DNA of 34,099 nucleotides. Origin: Desulfamplus magnetovallimortis. Lineage in GTDB: Bacteria; Desulfobacterota; Desulfobacteria; Desulfobacterales; Desulfobacteraceae. The notes under the pieces were generated by a model. It saw only the letters and a program-made list of their open reading frames with translations. It had not been told where the DNA came from and ran no database searches. The first letter of the stretch is position 1, and each line of letters opens with the position of its first letter. Below, piece after piece: positions 1 to 8,500 of the stretch. The stretch is taken from positions 61,674 to 95,772 of the forward strand of contig NZ_LT828542.1 in the NCBI RefSeq assembly GCF_900170035.1, written 5' to 3'. The position numbers and the translations under genes were made by a program.

Positions 1-35
1 AACTTCTGAAAAGGCAATAAGATGTCGATTTTGAG
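1..35 (-). repeat. Family A element, truncated by window edge
   Basis: The first 35 bases match the right end of the reverse-oriented A elements at 1652-1859 and 12703-12877, finishing in the family terminus GTCGATTTTGAG. Only the end is inside the window, so its target duplication cannot be tested. Confidence 0.75.
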
Positions 36-172
36 TGCATAACTTTTACTATTTTTATTGACTTTGAGTTGAAAAAAGATGATATTCGACTCAATTTTTG
101 AGGCAATTAAGCTCAATAAACAACTCAAGTAAACCAAATTAACCCTCATGATTGCGAGGGCATCATAAAGAT

Positions 173-375
173 GCATTAAAGTCTTTATATGTCAGTATAT
201 TATGGAGACTTTCCAATAAACACCCATGTTTGCAGACGCATCACAACGAAACATGAAAGTCGTTTTATACCAGCACTTTATGGAGACTTTCTAATAACGT
301 ACATGGCGGATTACCGCCACAATCGAAGGGATGAAAGTCGTTTTTAAAACAGGCTGTTACGGAGACTTTCATATA
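173..375 (+). repeat. Family E: three tandem copies of a 79-bp unit
   Basis: Units begin at 173, 252 and 331, exactly 79 bp apart, and the third is partial. Each holds a (T)GAAAGTC-like arm and, about 25 bp later, GGAGACTTTC, so each unit can fold as a hairpin. The stretch between units is less conserved but keeps CATG and a CACAAnCGAA-like core; unit 2 also has a GGCGG-ATTA-CCGCC hairpin. The copies are degenerate, so this is an old tandem array and not a CRISPR. It directly precedes the fic gene, and the third copy covers an alternative upstream ATG at 331. Two small hairpins (CCCTC/GAGGG at 143-160 and GCATC/GATGC at 160-174) lie just before it. Confidence 0.75.
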
Positions 376-399
376 AAAATAATAAGTAGAGGTCACTTC

Positions 400-1533
400 A
401 TGAGTTATATCTGGCAACACCCTTCCTGGCCGGAATTTACGTGGAACAGTGATAACCTTTTAAAACATCTCGGGAAGGTTCGATTTGCCCAAGGTTCCTT
501 GCTGACAAAAATCAGGGAACTGGGTTTTGATCTTCAGGAAAACACCAGAGCAGATATCCTCGTAGAGGAGGTGTTTCATACATCTGCCATAGAGGGAGAA
601 GTGCTGGATTGGGATGCAATTCGCTCATCAGTAGGTCGCAAACTTGGTGTGCCCAGGGCAGGAGTCCCTGACAAGCGGGATCAAAAGGCAGATTTGGTGG
701 TTGATATCCTGCTTGACGCCACAATGAACTATAACCGCACACTTGCCCCTGATCATCTCTGGAGCTGGCACGCAGCTTTATTTCCAACAGGTTACTCCGG
801 CCTCTTAAAGATAATAACCGGAGCCTGGAGAGATGACATAAAAGGCCCAATGCAGGTTGTGTCCGGAGCAATGGGCCGGGAAAAAATTCACTATGAAGCC
901 CTTCCGGCAACAAACATCGAACAAGAAATAAGTACCTTCCTCTCCTGGGTCAATGATGACAATTCACAAGATGGTATCCTAAAAGCAGGGATTGCCCATT
1001 TCTGGTTTGTCACAATTCATCCTTTTGATGATGGAAACGGCAGAATTGCCAGAACAATTACAGATATGATGCTTGCCAGAGATGAAGATAGCGCCCGAAG
1101 GCTCTACAGTCTGTCATCCCAAATAATGCTGGAGCGCAATGATTATTACGATATTCTGGAAACGACACAAAAAGGCAGTGGAGATATCACTGACTGGTTG
1201 AAATGGTTCCTTGAATGCATGCACAGAGCCATAATAAAAGCCAGCAAGTTGGTAGAAAACAGCCTCATAAAAGCAAGATTCTGGAAGGAGTTTGCAATGA
1301 CAACGCTCAATGAACGGCAAATTAAAGTGATTAACCGATTACTTGATGCTGGTCATAAAGGTTTTCAGGGAGGTCTAAAAAATAAAAAATATATGGGAAT
1401 AGCACATACAAGCCGAGCCACTGCCCAGAGAGATATCTCAGATCTGGTAAAAAAAGGTATCCTAACCCAGAAAAACGGTGGTGGTCGAAGTGTCAATTAT
1501 GATATCGACTGGAAAAGATGGCTGAGCGATTAA
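400..1533 (+). CDS. Fic family protein (probable AMP-transferase)
   Basis: Fic enzymes transfer a nucleotide moiety, usually AMP, from NTP to a hydroxyl on a target protein. The protein is 377 residues from the ATG at 400, which follows AGAGGT. The ATG at 331 lies inside a repeat and would add 23 non-conserved residues. The N-terminus (YIWQHPSWPEF) is typical of the DUF4172/Fic_N type. TSAIEG at residues 61-66 fits the inhibitory motif (S/T)xxxE(G/N), with E65 as the blocking glutamate. The catalytic motif HPFDDGNGRIAR starts at about residue 207 and is intact. The C-terminal 90 residues resemble a winged helix (TSRATAQRDISDLVKKGIL). It is a complete class II, self-inhibited Fic with a DNA-binding-like tail. 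No partner antitoxin gene lies beside it. The target is unknown. Confidence 0.93.
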   Translation: MSYIWQHPSWPEFTWNSDNLLKHLGKVRFAQGSLLTKIRELGFDLQENTRADILVEEVFHTSAIEGEVLDWDAIRSSVGRKLGVPRAGVPDKRDQKADLVVDILLDATMNYNRTLAPDHLWSWHAALFPTGYSGLLKIITGAWRDDIKGPMQVVSGAMGREKIHYEALPATNIEQEISTFLSWVNDDNSQDGILKAGIAHFWFVTIHPFDDGNGRIARTITDMMLARDEDSARRLYSLSSQIMLERNDYYDILETTQKGSGDITDWLKWFLECMHRAIIKASKLVENSLIKARFWKEFAMTTLNERQIKVINRLLDAGHKGFQGGLKNKKYMGIAHTSRATAQRDISDLVKKGILTQKNGGGRSVNYDIDWKRWLSD

Positions 1534-1598
1534 CTTAAATTCTTGTCTCTGAATTTTGTGCTATTTTGGCAAGAGAATCAGGAAGGTTTTATTTATCA

Positions 1599-1878
1599 TT
1601 TTTTCCTTGAGAATGACTATCATTTTTATATTTGGGGGTGATTGATACGTACTCAAATTCGACAGCTATGAGCTTCTGAGCCTTTTCAATAGTCTGAATC
1701 AAGATACCCGAAATTAACAGGATAAGGCAGGATTAGCTATCCTGAACATCCTTTTCATCTTGAACATCCTTTTCATCTTGAACATCCTTACCATCCCGGG
1801 TATCCTGATTCAGACAAATGCAATGAGTGCTGAAAAAGCAATAAGGTGTCGATTTTGAGTACGTAGTCAATCATGCCT
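1599..1878 (-). repeat. Family B module split by an A element
   Basis: Read on the minus strand, 1860-1878 and 1599-1651 join into one B module like the intact copy at 12878-12942 (CAATCACC, then ATATAAAAATGATAGTCATT). The A element at 1652-1859 sits in the middle and the site TACGTA is present on both sides. The distal CGGTAAA end is degraded. Confidence 0.7.
1652..1859 (-). repeat. Family A element with 6-bp target duplication TACGTA
   Basis: Ends are CTCAAATTCGACA and TGTCGATTTTGAG. The 6 bp on each side, 1646-1651 and 1860-1865, are both TACGTA. At 208 bp it is longer than its relatives because of a local triplication of a TTCATCTTGAACATCC-like segment around 1745-1790. An inner inverted pair (GTCTGAATCA / TGATTCAGAC) is conserved. 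Confidence 0.9.
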
Positions 1879-2019
1879 GTTTACACTTTTTTTGAACCAT
1901 GATTTTCATGATTAAGGGATTATCTTGATTTTTCATCATGTTAATCCTTAAATCCTTTAATCATGGTTCAAAATTTTCAAAAAAATGCATCCTACTTTTG
2001 GGGTGATATGAAAGATGCC
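1879..2019. repeat. Family D element, left end truncated
   Basis: It shares the GTTTACACTTTT...GAACCATGATT arm, its complement AATCATGGTTC, and the right end GATATGAAAGATGCC with the intact copy at 15923-16080. The first approximately 15 bp (GGCATCTTTCAT) are missing: the element is fused at TGTTTACAC to the remnant B module. Its right end lies 7 bp from the stop codon of the minus-strand reductase gene. Confidence 0.75.
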
Positions 2020-2026
2020 AAAAAAA

Positions 2027-2593
2027 TCACGCTGAAATCTTACGGGCAAATGCCACAGATTTCTCTTTCACGCCCTCATCCATGTTTTCAGGTGTTGAAC
2101 ATTGGCCGATATAAAGCTCGCCGGCATTCACTGACATGTGAGGCTTCTGAAGACGTCCAAAGGCTGTCACTGTTGCCTCTGCGTTATTCTCATATGGTCC
2201 GCCACCAGTAAGAAGAAGTGCCTGACGTTTTCCTTCAACAAGAGATGCATGCCCCGGCATATGATAATTGACATAAAAGCTGTATGTCCTGTCAATGATG
2301 GTTTTCAATTGGGCTGTCACACCCCAAAAATAGAGAGGTGAAGCAAAAATCACAAGGTCAGCGTCAACCATTTTCTGAAGGATTTCAGGAGCATCGTCCT
2401 TTTGTACACATCCAACTGTTTCGGGTTTTTCCTTGCATTTACCGCAGGCAAGGCATCCCTTTATATTTTTGTTGTTAAGGTAAATGGTCTCAACTTCATG
2501 ACCAAGTTCAATAAGCTCCTCTTCCACAAATGAGAGAACCTTTGCTGTATTTCCTTTTTTTCTGGGACTGCCCTGAAGAGCAACTACTTTCAT
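2027..2593 (-). CDS. Flavodoxin-fold NAD(P)H-dependent oxidoreductase (FMN reductase family)
   Basis: Cytosolic FMN protein of 188 residues, the usual size for the NADPH-dependent FMN reductase / iron-sulfur flavoprotein group. GSPRKKGNT at residues 8-16 is the FMN-phosphate loop, and SPLYFWGVTAQLKTIIDR follows the second flavin loop. Cysteines at 47, 50, 53 and 62 (CLACGKC then C) form a cluster similar to the compact motif of iron-sulfur flavoproteins, but the last gap is eight residues, slightly longer than the usual 4-7, so a 4Fe-4S cluster is possible and not certain. The start is preceded by AGGAGA. It is transcribed alone and converges on fic. The physiological electron acceptor cannot be told. 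Confidence 0.9.
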   Translation of the reverse strand: MKVVALQGSPRKKGNTAKVLSFVEEELIELGHEVETIYLNNKNIKGCLACGKCKEKPETVGCVQKDDAPEILQKMVDADLVIFASPLYFWGVTAQLKTIIDRTYSFYVNYHMPGHASLVEGKRQALLLTGGGPYENNAEATVTAFGRLQKPHMSVNAGELYIGQCSTPENMDEGVKEKSVAFARKISA

Positions 2594-2933
2594 TTTTTAT
2601 TCTCCTGTCTGTAAGTTTTATGGCCATCTGGCAGAACGTTAAAGGTAATTCCATAAAGTTCCCCTCTGACCTGGTTTTAATTTGATTTAATAATATCCGA
2701 CTGGTTTATTAGAAAGTCCCCATATTTCAAGGTTTTTTTCAGGGCTTTCATGCTTCGTTGTGGCAGATGGCTCTGCCATGGCCGTTATTGAGAATACCTT
2801 GAGAGTGTTTCATTCGGCTATCTGTAATTGAAAAGAACACTGTGATCTTATATTCTTGACTAACACAGTATATCTGATAAAATCATTTGTCCAATGAATA
2901 GTTTAAATACAAAAATTAAAAAATGTTATTATT
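2594..2933. other. Intergenic stretch between divergent genes
   Basis: This 340-bp gap lies between the starts of the reductase (minus) and the LysR stub/EamA gene (plus), so it should hold both promoters. The only structure I can support is an inverted E repeat (2704-2792). The rest is AT-rich. I could not assign a convincing -35/-10 pair. Confidence 0.5.
2704..2792 (-). repeat. Family E unit, solitary inverted copy
   Basis: On the minus strand this reads AATAACGGCCATGGC, then a GGCAGA/TCTGCC hairpin, CACAACGAAG, CATGAAAG and GGGGACTTTCTAATAAAC, in the same order as the tandem units before fic. It shows that the 79-bp unit is dispersed and is not only a local duplication. Confidence 0.65.
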
Positions 2934-3032
2934 ATGAATCATCAGATTGACTATTTAAGAACATTTATTGCCCTGGCCGATACAAAAGGATTTACCACAA
3001 CTGGAATTCGAGTGAATGGAGAAAAGGCATAA
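2934..3032 (+). pseudogene. Stub of a LysR-type regulator N-terminus (32 codons)
   Basis: The frame reads MNHQIDYLRTFIALADTKGF and then TTTG, which matches the first helix and turn of LysR-family DNA-binding domains. It then departs into a short unrelated tail ending in a TAA that overlaps the ATG of the EamA gene (TAATG). The rest of the HTH and the whole effector domain are missing. It may be a deletion remnant that fused the promoter of a regulator gene to the transporter, leaving the stub as a translated leader that feeds ribosomes into the next gene. Whether it is still expressed is not known. Confidence 0.6.
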
Positions 3033-3913
3033 TGGAAATAAAAAACAGAGCCTTGTCAGGGCTTCTTGCCGGTGCAGTTCTGATCAGCTTTTCATCTGTA
3101 TGGGTTAAAATCTGCGGGGTAAGTGCCACCACATCGGCATTCTACAGAGTATTTTTTGGCGGAATAATCCTTTTGCTGATTGTGTTAAAAAAAAGAGAGC
3201 TTAAATGGCATGGTGGAAGGATTTTTTGCCTTGGGATGTTGTGCTCGCTATTCTTTTCCCTTGATCTTGTCATGTATCACAAATGCATTCACCATGTGGG
3301 GCCGGGGCTTGGGACAATTCTGGCCAACTTCCAGGTTTTTGTGCTGACTCTATTCTCGTTTATGTTTTTAAAAGAGAAAATATCGCTTTTATTTATCCTA
3401 TCCCTTCCAATGGCATTTACAGGTCTTTTCATGGTTGTGGGAATCCACCCGAGCAAACTTGACTCATCTTACCAGGCAGGGATACTCATGGGACTTGCTG
3501 CTTCCTTCTTTTATTCGGGATTTCTGCTCTCTTTGAGAAAACTCCAGGGCATTCTCCAGCGTTTTTCCCTCTATTATGTGCTGATGCTGGTCTCCCTTAT
3601 CACAGCGTTGTTCCTTGCTATGGAAGTTGTCCGCATTGACGACTCCTTTGCCATTCCAACCCTCAAAAGCCTTCTCTCCCTTGGTGCCCTGGCCATATTC
3701 AGTCAGGTGGCAGGATTTGTGCTGATCACCAATGCCCTGCCCCATGTAAGCCCCTCAATATCCGGCATCATCCTTTTAACCCAGCCTGCTCTGGCATTTG
3801 TGTGGGATGTACTACTTTTCAGCAGACCAACAGATGCCCTTAGCTGGTTCGGAGTTGCCATTACCCTTATTGCCATATATATTGCCACCAGCGGTCAAAA
3901 CAAAAAATCATGA
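3032..3913 (+). CDS. EamA-family (DMT superfamily) transporter
   Basis: Inner-membrane protein of 293 residues, the usual size for a ten-helix drug/metabolite transporter with two EamA repeats of about 140 residues. The opening GLLAGAVLISFSSVWVKICG and the pattern TSAFYRVFFGG are typical. The helix-ending motif TILANFQVFVLTLFSFMFLKEK in repeat 1 has a counterpart in repeat 2 (SGIILLTQPALAFVWDVLLF). Members export amino acids, purines or other metabolites; the substrate here is not predictable. The start codon overlaps the stop of the LysR stub, with GGAGAAAAGG just upstream. A family A element follows 21 bp after the stop. Confidence 0.9.
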   Translation: MEIKNRALSGLLAGAVLISFSSVWVKICGVSATTSAFYRVFFGGIILLLIVLKKRELKWHGGRIFCLGMLCSLFFSLDLVMYHKCIHHVGPGLGTILANFQVFVLTLFSFMFLKEKISLLFILSLPMAFTGLFMVVGIHPSKLDSSYQAGILMGLAASFFYSGFLLSLRKLQGILQRFSLYYVLMLVSLITALFLAMEVVRIDDSFAIPTLKSLLSLGALAIFSQVAGFVLITNALPHVSPSISGIILLTQPALAFVWDVLLFSRPTDALSWFGVAITLIAIYIATSGQNKKS

Positions 3914-3934
3914 ACTAAGTTTTTTAGTTTTATA

Positions 3935-4108
3935 CTCAAAATCGACATCTTATTGCTTTTTCAGAAGTTATTGCATTTGTCTGAATCAGGATAACCAGGA
4001 TGGATAGGATGTTCAGGATAGATAGTCCTGCCTTATCCTGTTAATCTTGGGAATCCTGATTCAGACACTGTTGACAAGGCTTACAAGATCATAGGTGCCC
4101 ACTTTGAG
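3935..4108 (+). repeat. Family A element with 6-bp target duplication TTTATA
   Basis: 174 bp. It starts CTCAAAATCGACA and ends ACTTTGAG, flanked by TTTATA at 3929-3934 and 4109-4114. The inner pair GTCTGAATCAGGAT / ATCCTGATTCAGAC can form a large hairpin containing repeated (A)TCCTG/CAGGA segments. It lies between convergent genes and could act as a two-way terminator. Confidence 0.92.
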
Positions 4109-4142
4109 TTTATAGATACTCAAAAATTGCACCCAATATCGT

Positions 4143-4481
4143 TCATGATTTCATCAGGCATAGCACCATAATAACAAGAACAGCAAGTATCACAATGGGT
4201 ATAGAAAGAAGCTGGACAACCATATGAGCCACTGCCTGCAACAATGGTATCGAAATAGCCAGCACAATAAACCCAAATGCTATTTTTAAAATTGTGTAGC
4301 CAATTTTACGGTCATTGACTGTATCAACATCCATTGATCTTGCACTCACAGAAGTGGTTGAGGATTTCACTTTTGCAGAATTGGTATTTTTTGAGACATT
4401 ATCTCTGTTGTTTTCAGAATCCCTGAAAACAAGGGAGTCTATCAGATCCATCTTTTTTTTACTTTTTGATTTTTTCGCCAT
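4143..4481 (-). CDS. Small membrane protein paired with ParA-like ATPase
   Basis: 112 residues of no family I recognise. Residues 1-10 are strongly basic (KKSKSKKK), residues 15-58 are polar and rich in Ser/Asn/Thr/Asp, and the last about 50 residues are hydrophobic and fit two membrane helices separated by a short loop, ending in LCLMKS. Its ATG shares one base with the stop of the parA-like gene (TAATG), so the two are probably translationally coupled. Inference: it may anchor or recruit the ATPase at the membrane. No function is known. Confidence 0.7.
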   Translation of the reverse strand: MAKKSKSKKKMDLIDSLVFRDSENNRDNVSKNTNSAKVKSSTTSVSARSMDVDTVNDRKIGYTILKIAFGFIVLAISIPLLQAVAHMVVQLLSIPIVILAVLVIMVLCLMKS

Positions 4482-5272
4482 TACGACTCTCCAAGAATCT
4501 CTATTAACTCTTTTGCAAGGGAACTAAATGCCCTTGCCCCTGGTGCCGAAGGTTCAGCCTGGAAAATGGTTTTATTGAGAGCCTCTGCCTTTTCAAATGC
4601 AGTATTAAGGGGAATTTGTGTATTAAAAATCTTATCAGGCTTAAATATGGATCGAGTCTTTTCAATAATAGTATTGCTTATTGCGGTGCGCTTATCTCTG
4701 CCATTGATAAGGATTCGCAAAAAACCAAGATCACTGTTACCTTTTTCCTTTACTCTTTCAATGAGCTTTGTGGCTTTCATAAGCCCTTCCACACTGTCTG
4801 CCGAGCCTGCCCGCACAGGTATAATAACTGAATCTGATACATACAAAGCACAAAGGACAAATGTACCCATATTGGGAGGACAATCAATAAGTGTAAAGTG
4901 ATACTTCTGCAATGCATATTCTCTGATAATTTTTCTTAACCTGAAGAATGAATCAGGGGCATTTTCAAGAATATCAACCTCAAGATTGGTTGTCTCCGGA
5001 ATGTTTGGAAGCAGATCAACATTTTTGCATTCTGTGGAACGTATAATTGAATCAAGTGCCACATCATCATCATTGGGGTCAAGAAGTTCAAACATACTCT
5101 CATCAATGGTGATTTCATCTGAAAGCAGTTTTCCTGTTGCATTGCACTGACCGTCAATATCCATGACAAGCACACTTTTTCCCTGTCGCCCAAGTGCATC
5201 AGCAAGATTGCATGTTGTTGTTGTCTTACCGCAACCACCTTTATTGTTTATAATTGATATTATATATCCCAT
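4481..5272 (-). CDS. ParA/MinD-type ATPase (orphan)
   Basis: 263-residue cytosolic ATPase of the ParA/Soj group, which form ATP-dependent dimers that position DNA or protein cargo. The deviant Walker A KGGCGKTTTT is at residues 11-20 with the signature lysine K11 and the P-loop lysine K16. MDIDGQCNATG follows at about residue 37, and FTLIDCPPNMG is the Walker B-like segment. There is no N-terminal HTH, so it is a short ParA. GAGAAGG lies before the start. No parB and no parS-like site are visible next to it. Its only partner is the overlapping small membrane protein, so plasmid/chromosome partition is less likely than positioning of some membrane-linked cargo. Confidence 0.88.
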   Translation of the reverse strand: MGYIISIINNKGGCGKTTTTCNLADALGRQGKSVLVMDIDGQCNATGKLLSDEITIDESMFELLDPNDDDVALDSIIRSTECKNVDLLPNIPETTNLEVDILENAPDSFFRLRKIIREYALQKYHFTLIDCPPNMGTFVLCALYVSDSVIIPVRAGSADSVEGLMKATKLIERVKEKGNSDLGFLRILINGRDKRTAISNTIIEKTRSIFKPDKIFNTQIPLNTAFEKAEALNKTIFQAEPSAPGARAFSSLAKELIEILGES

Positions 5273-5380
5273 ATAATCAATACCTTCTCTAAATTCAAAA
5301 TTGACTTTAAAACCATCACTTACGCCACTTCATACTATACTTTTAGCCCCATCAAAGTACAATGTATAGACTTTGATTGA

Positions 5381-5488
5381 TACTAAGGAATTGATTTTTA
5401 ATAACTTGCCCTTTCACCTCGCCCCCAGCCATATTTTACAGGCTTGGGAGGGGGAGTTTGGGTAAGTTGATTAAACCCAATTACTAAA
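5381..5488 (+). repeat. Family C element
   Basis: About 105 bp. Imperfect inverted ends: AATTGATTTTTAATAACTTG on the left against the complement of CAAGTTGATTAAACCCAATT-like sequence on the right. The centre is a GC-rich hairpin with CTCGCCCCCAGCC and GGCTTGGGAGGGGGAG. Closely similar copies lie at 16517 and 20383. Confidence 0.8.
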
Positions 5489-5580
5489 CGGGCATGATTG
5501 CGCATCAATCACCCCCAAATATAAAAATGATAGTCATTTTCTCGGTAAAAAATGGCGATGGTGTCAATAATGATATCCAT
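5485..5580 (+). repeat. Family B, one module plus a partial second
   Basis: It starts TAAACGGGCATG, overlapping the last bases of the C element, and runs through CAATCACCCCCAAATATAAAAATGATAGTCATTTTC to CGG at 5545. A shorter, worn module continues to 5580, two bases before the stop codon of the minus-strand 1015-residue gene. Confidence 0.7.
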
Positions 5581-5581
5581 A

Positions 5582-8500
5582 TTATATATTTTTAAGATCT
5601 GTCAAATATTGCTCATACCTCATCAGGTAGAAAGATAGAGGTCCTGAAAACCTCCTGCCAAGAATTCCGTCCACAAAAAGTCGGCTAACGTGCTGCTCCT
5701 GCTCCAGGATTTTTTGGGACAAAAGATAAATCCTTCTCTCTTCTGGAGTAAATCTTCCCATCATCTCCTTTAAAGTGGTGCGTGCCCTTGGCTGATACAT
5801 CCAGAAATAGAGCATATCAAGGGAATTTATAATGATAACCGTCATCAAATCCCGAACCTCGGCATTGGGGCTGTTGAGAAGCTTTTCAGGATTTTCAAAA
5901 AGGGACAACTCCCCTGCATCCGGAAAAATCAGCTCAAGCCTTGAATAGGCATCAAAAAGTGCTGTGAATTTTCGTTTATAATCCCTGGTTCTAAGGGCAA
6001 TGTTCTGGAAACGATCAGCAGGACCTTCTATCAGGGCAGCCACAAGATCAGAGGCAGCCTTTGATATCACTGCTGCCCACTTCTGGAGAATATCTTCAAC
6101 ACCTGCAACACCCATCCCTGAAAGTATCCCTCCTGTCATGGCACTGAAAAGAACAGCAATGGGAATTGAAAAAAGACTTCTAAAAAGGTTGCCGATAATG
6201 GCAGCACGTGGGAACCCCCGAAAAGCATTATGGCTGGCAAGATATATTCCGTTTGCCGTTGCCATGATTGCATATAAAGCTGCCGGGTTTGTGGATATCG
6301 TGATGCCCAGACCATGATCCAGAAGAAGAGTTTTTATTAGATAGTCCAGAAGAGGTACTGAAAACCCTGTAAAAAGAAGAGAATCTGTAATTCTTTCCCA
6401 GCTTACATAATCATTCCACCTCAAAAGCGGCGAACGTATGATCCCGCCACCCCCAAGAACTGCCTGAACTATGTTTCTTAAGCCTGTGATACCGAACCAG
6501 ATAAAGGCACCAAAATATGCAAGTACCCACCACTCCTTTGTTAATGCAAATGTCGCAAATGCCGGTATAAATCCAATAATAACCTTTAGTGCATTTCTGA
6601 CACCTGTGTTAAGATTTGCCCATGATTTTCGGGGTGGCTTGTCTTTTTTCTCGTGCAGAGGCAGTGAAAGAGAGAGAGCAAGTTCCTGTTTCATCTGCTG
6701 CTGCCCACCTCCAAGGGTTACGATATTCCCTGATTCCTCCATTGTTGTGGAGTACTCCTCCACGATCCACTTTTTAACCTTTTGAGCACCAAGATATTCA
6801 AGCCCAGGAAGTGCACTCAGAAGATCCAGAAGACGGGCTGAAACTCCACTTGCATGACTTACCGGAATTGAAGTGACACTTGGATAAGTTTTAACATGAA
6901 CCGGCAAAATAAGCCTGGATGATGCATGCTTTCTGATCTCCCGTCGTGCCCTCAAGGGAAGGGAGTCAATAATTCCAAGTCCCATACCGTATGCAAGAAG
7001 TGATCTGCCTGTGGAGTCACTTCCCATTCGTGATTTCAGGGGAACACCCTTGTACATGTTCTTGAATGTTGCAAGATCATGCAAAATGGCAACAAGATTT
7101 TCCCGACGATCTTCCTCATCAGAATATCCGCCCTTTTCCATGCGATGAATCACATGGCGAACAACCCTCTTCAGGCGAATAAGACTTCCGTCATTAATTG
7201 CCTGCTGAAGCTCATTGATCGGGGGTATATGTTCGTGGTGACCTGCTGCATAATCCTTTAGATTAAAAATCTCAAGGCGGGAAATTAATCCATTGCCTGC
7301 ATAAAGAAGTTCCAGAACATCCTCAACCTTGAGATTGGTAAGGTTCAGGGTTATCTTGAAACTGTAGTGAATTTGGGCAATCTGTGCCAGAAGCTGTTCA
7401 ACAGGAAGATTCAGCCTCTCTGGAACATCAGGCCCGTCACAGGGTTTCCAGGGGCAGTGGATGTGGGGATAGTGCTCGGGTGAAAGATAACTACTGACAA
7501 TCTTTACGGTTGTCAGATTTTCAAGAATCTCTCCTTTTAATTTACCATGACTATTTGACAGCTCTGAGAGTTTATCCACAGAGTATTTAACACACATATG
7601 ATGAATATACTCTCCAAGATGGAGAATTGAGGGTTGGCCAGGTGATACAAAAGCAAGAAATTTACCGGGATCAAGGGAAGGAAGGGTAAGACCGGTCTCG
7701 GCAGTAAAGCGTTCCCTGTGTCTTGAGTTAAACTCATCAAGTACACGAAGCACATACTTCTCCTGATACTTCATCACCTCCCTGCCTTTATCCATGAATT
7801 CAATCACATGGGGTTCTGCAAGAAAGCAGAGAAATGACTGCACATCCATAAAACCGCGGGAGACCCAGATAAGGGAAACAAAGCGGTCCCTGTACCTTGC
7901 ACTGAACTCAATCCCTATGCGGATATCAACCCCCATTATATCGGCGGCCTCTGAAAGTTCAGCAACAAACCTTGGTTCAAGGTACTGGTAATAGACAACC
8001 CTGAGTCTTCTAATACCTTTTATCCAGGCATCCATGATAAGGTGTGTCGGGGTCTTTCTGCCCTTTGTGTTGGCATCATGAACATGATCATCAAATGTTG
8101 CCTGGTTCCACTCCTCGGGCATCTCCAGAAGATGATACTTTTCAAGCTGACGGCATATAAGGCTTGGTTTGCCTGATGCTGTTTTCCGGAAATCATGGGC
8201 AAGCTCAAGCTGACGGCTGTAGTGCCCCCTTGCCCTGACAAGCTCCTTCATGAGCTGAAGAAGAACCCTTGCAGAGTTAAGGGGCATAGGTCCTGTACGT
8301 GTGTCGATTATCTCGTCCCGAAGCCCCCTTAAAGCCTGGATACGATTCTCTTCATCTCCCCGCTCAAGGGAGTTGAGAAGATGCACAACAGAGTAGGCAA
8401 TTCTCAATCCCTTTGACTCTGAAAGCTCCTTGATTCCAAGGGGATGAAAAAATGGATAATAGAGTTTGCGTGTATAGCCAAGGGAGTGTGGGCTGTCATA

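Noticed and set aside
173-375. CRISPR-like array before fic
   Set aside because: The 79-bp period is regular, but units are degenerate and the stretches between hairpins are themselves related; only three copies and no cas gene.
331-399. Upstream start for fic at 331
   Set aside because: The extra 23 residues are encoded by repeat DNA; the ATG at 400 has a ribosome site and begins at the conserved family N-terminus.
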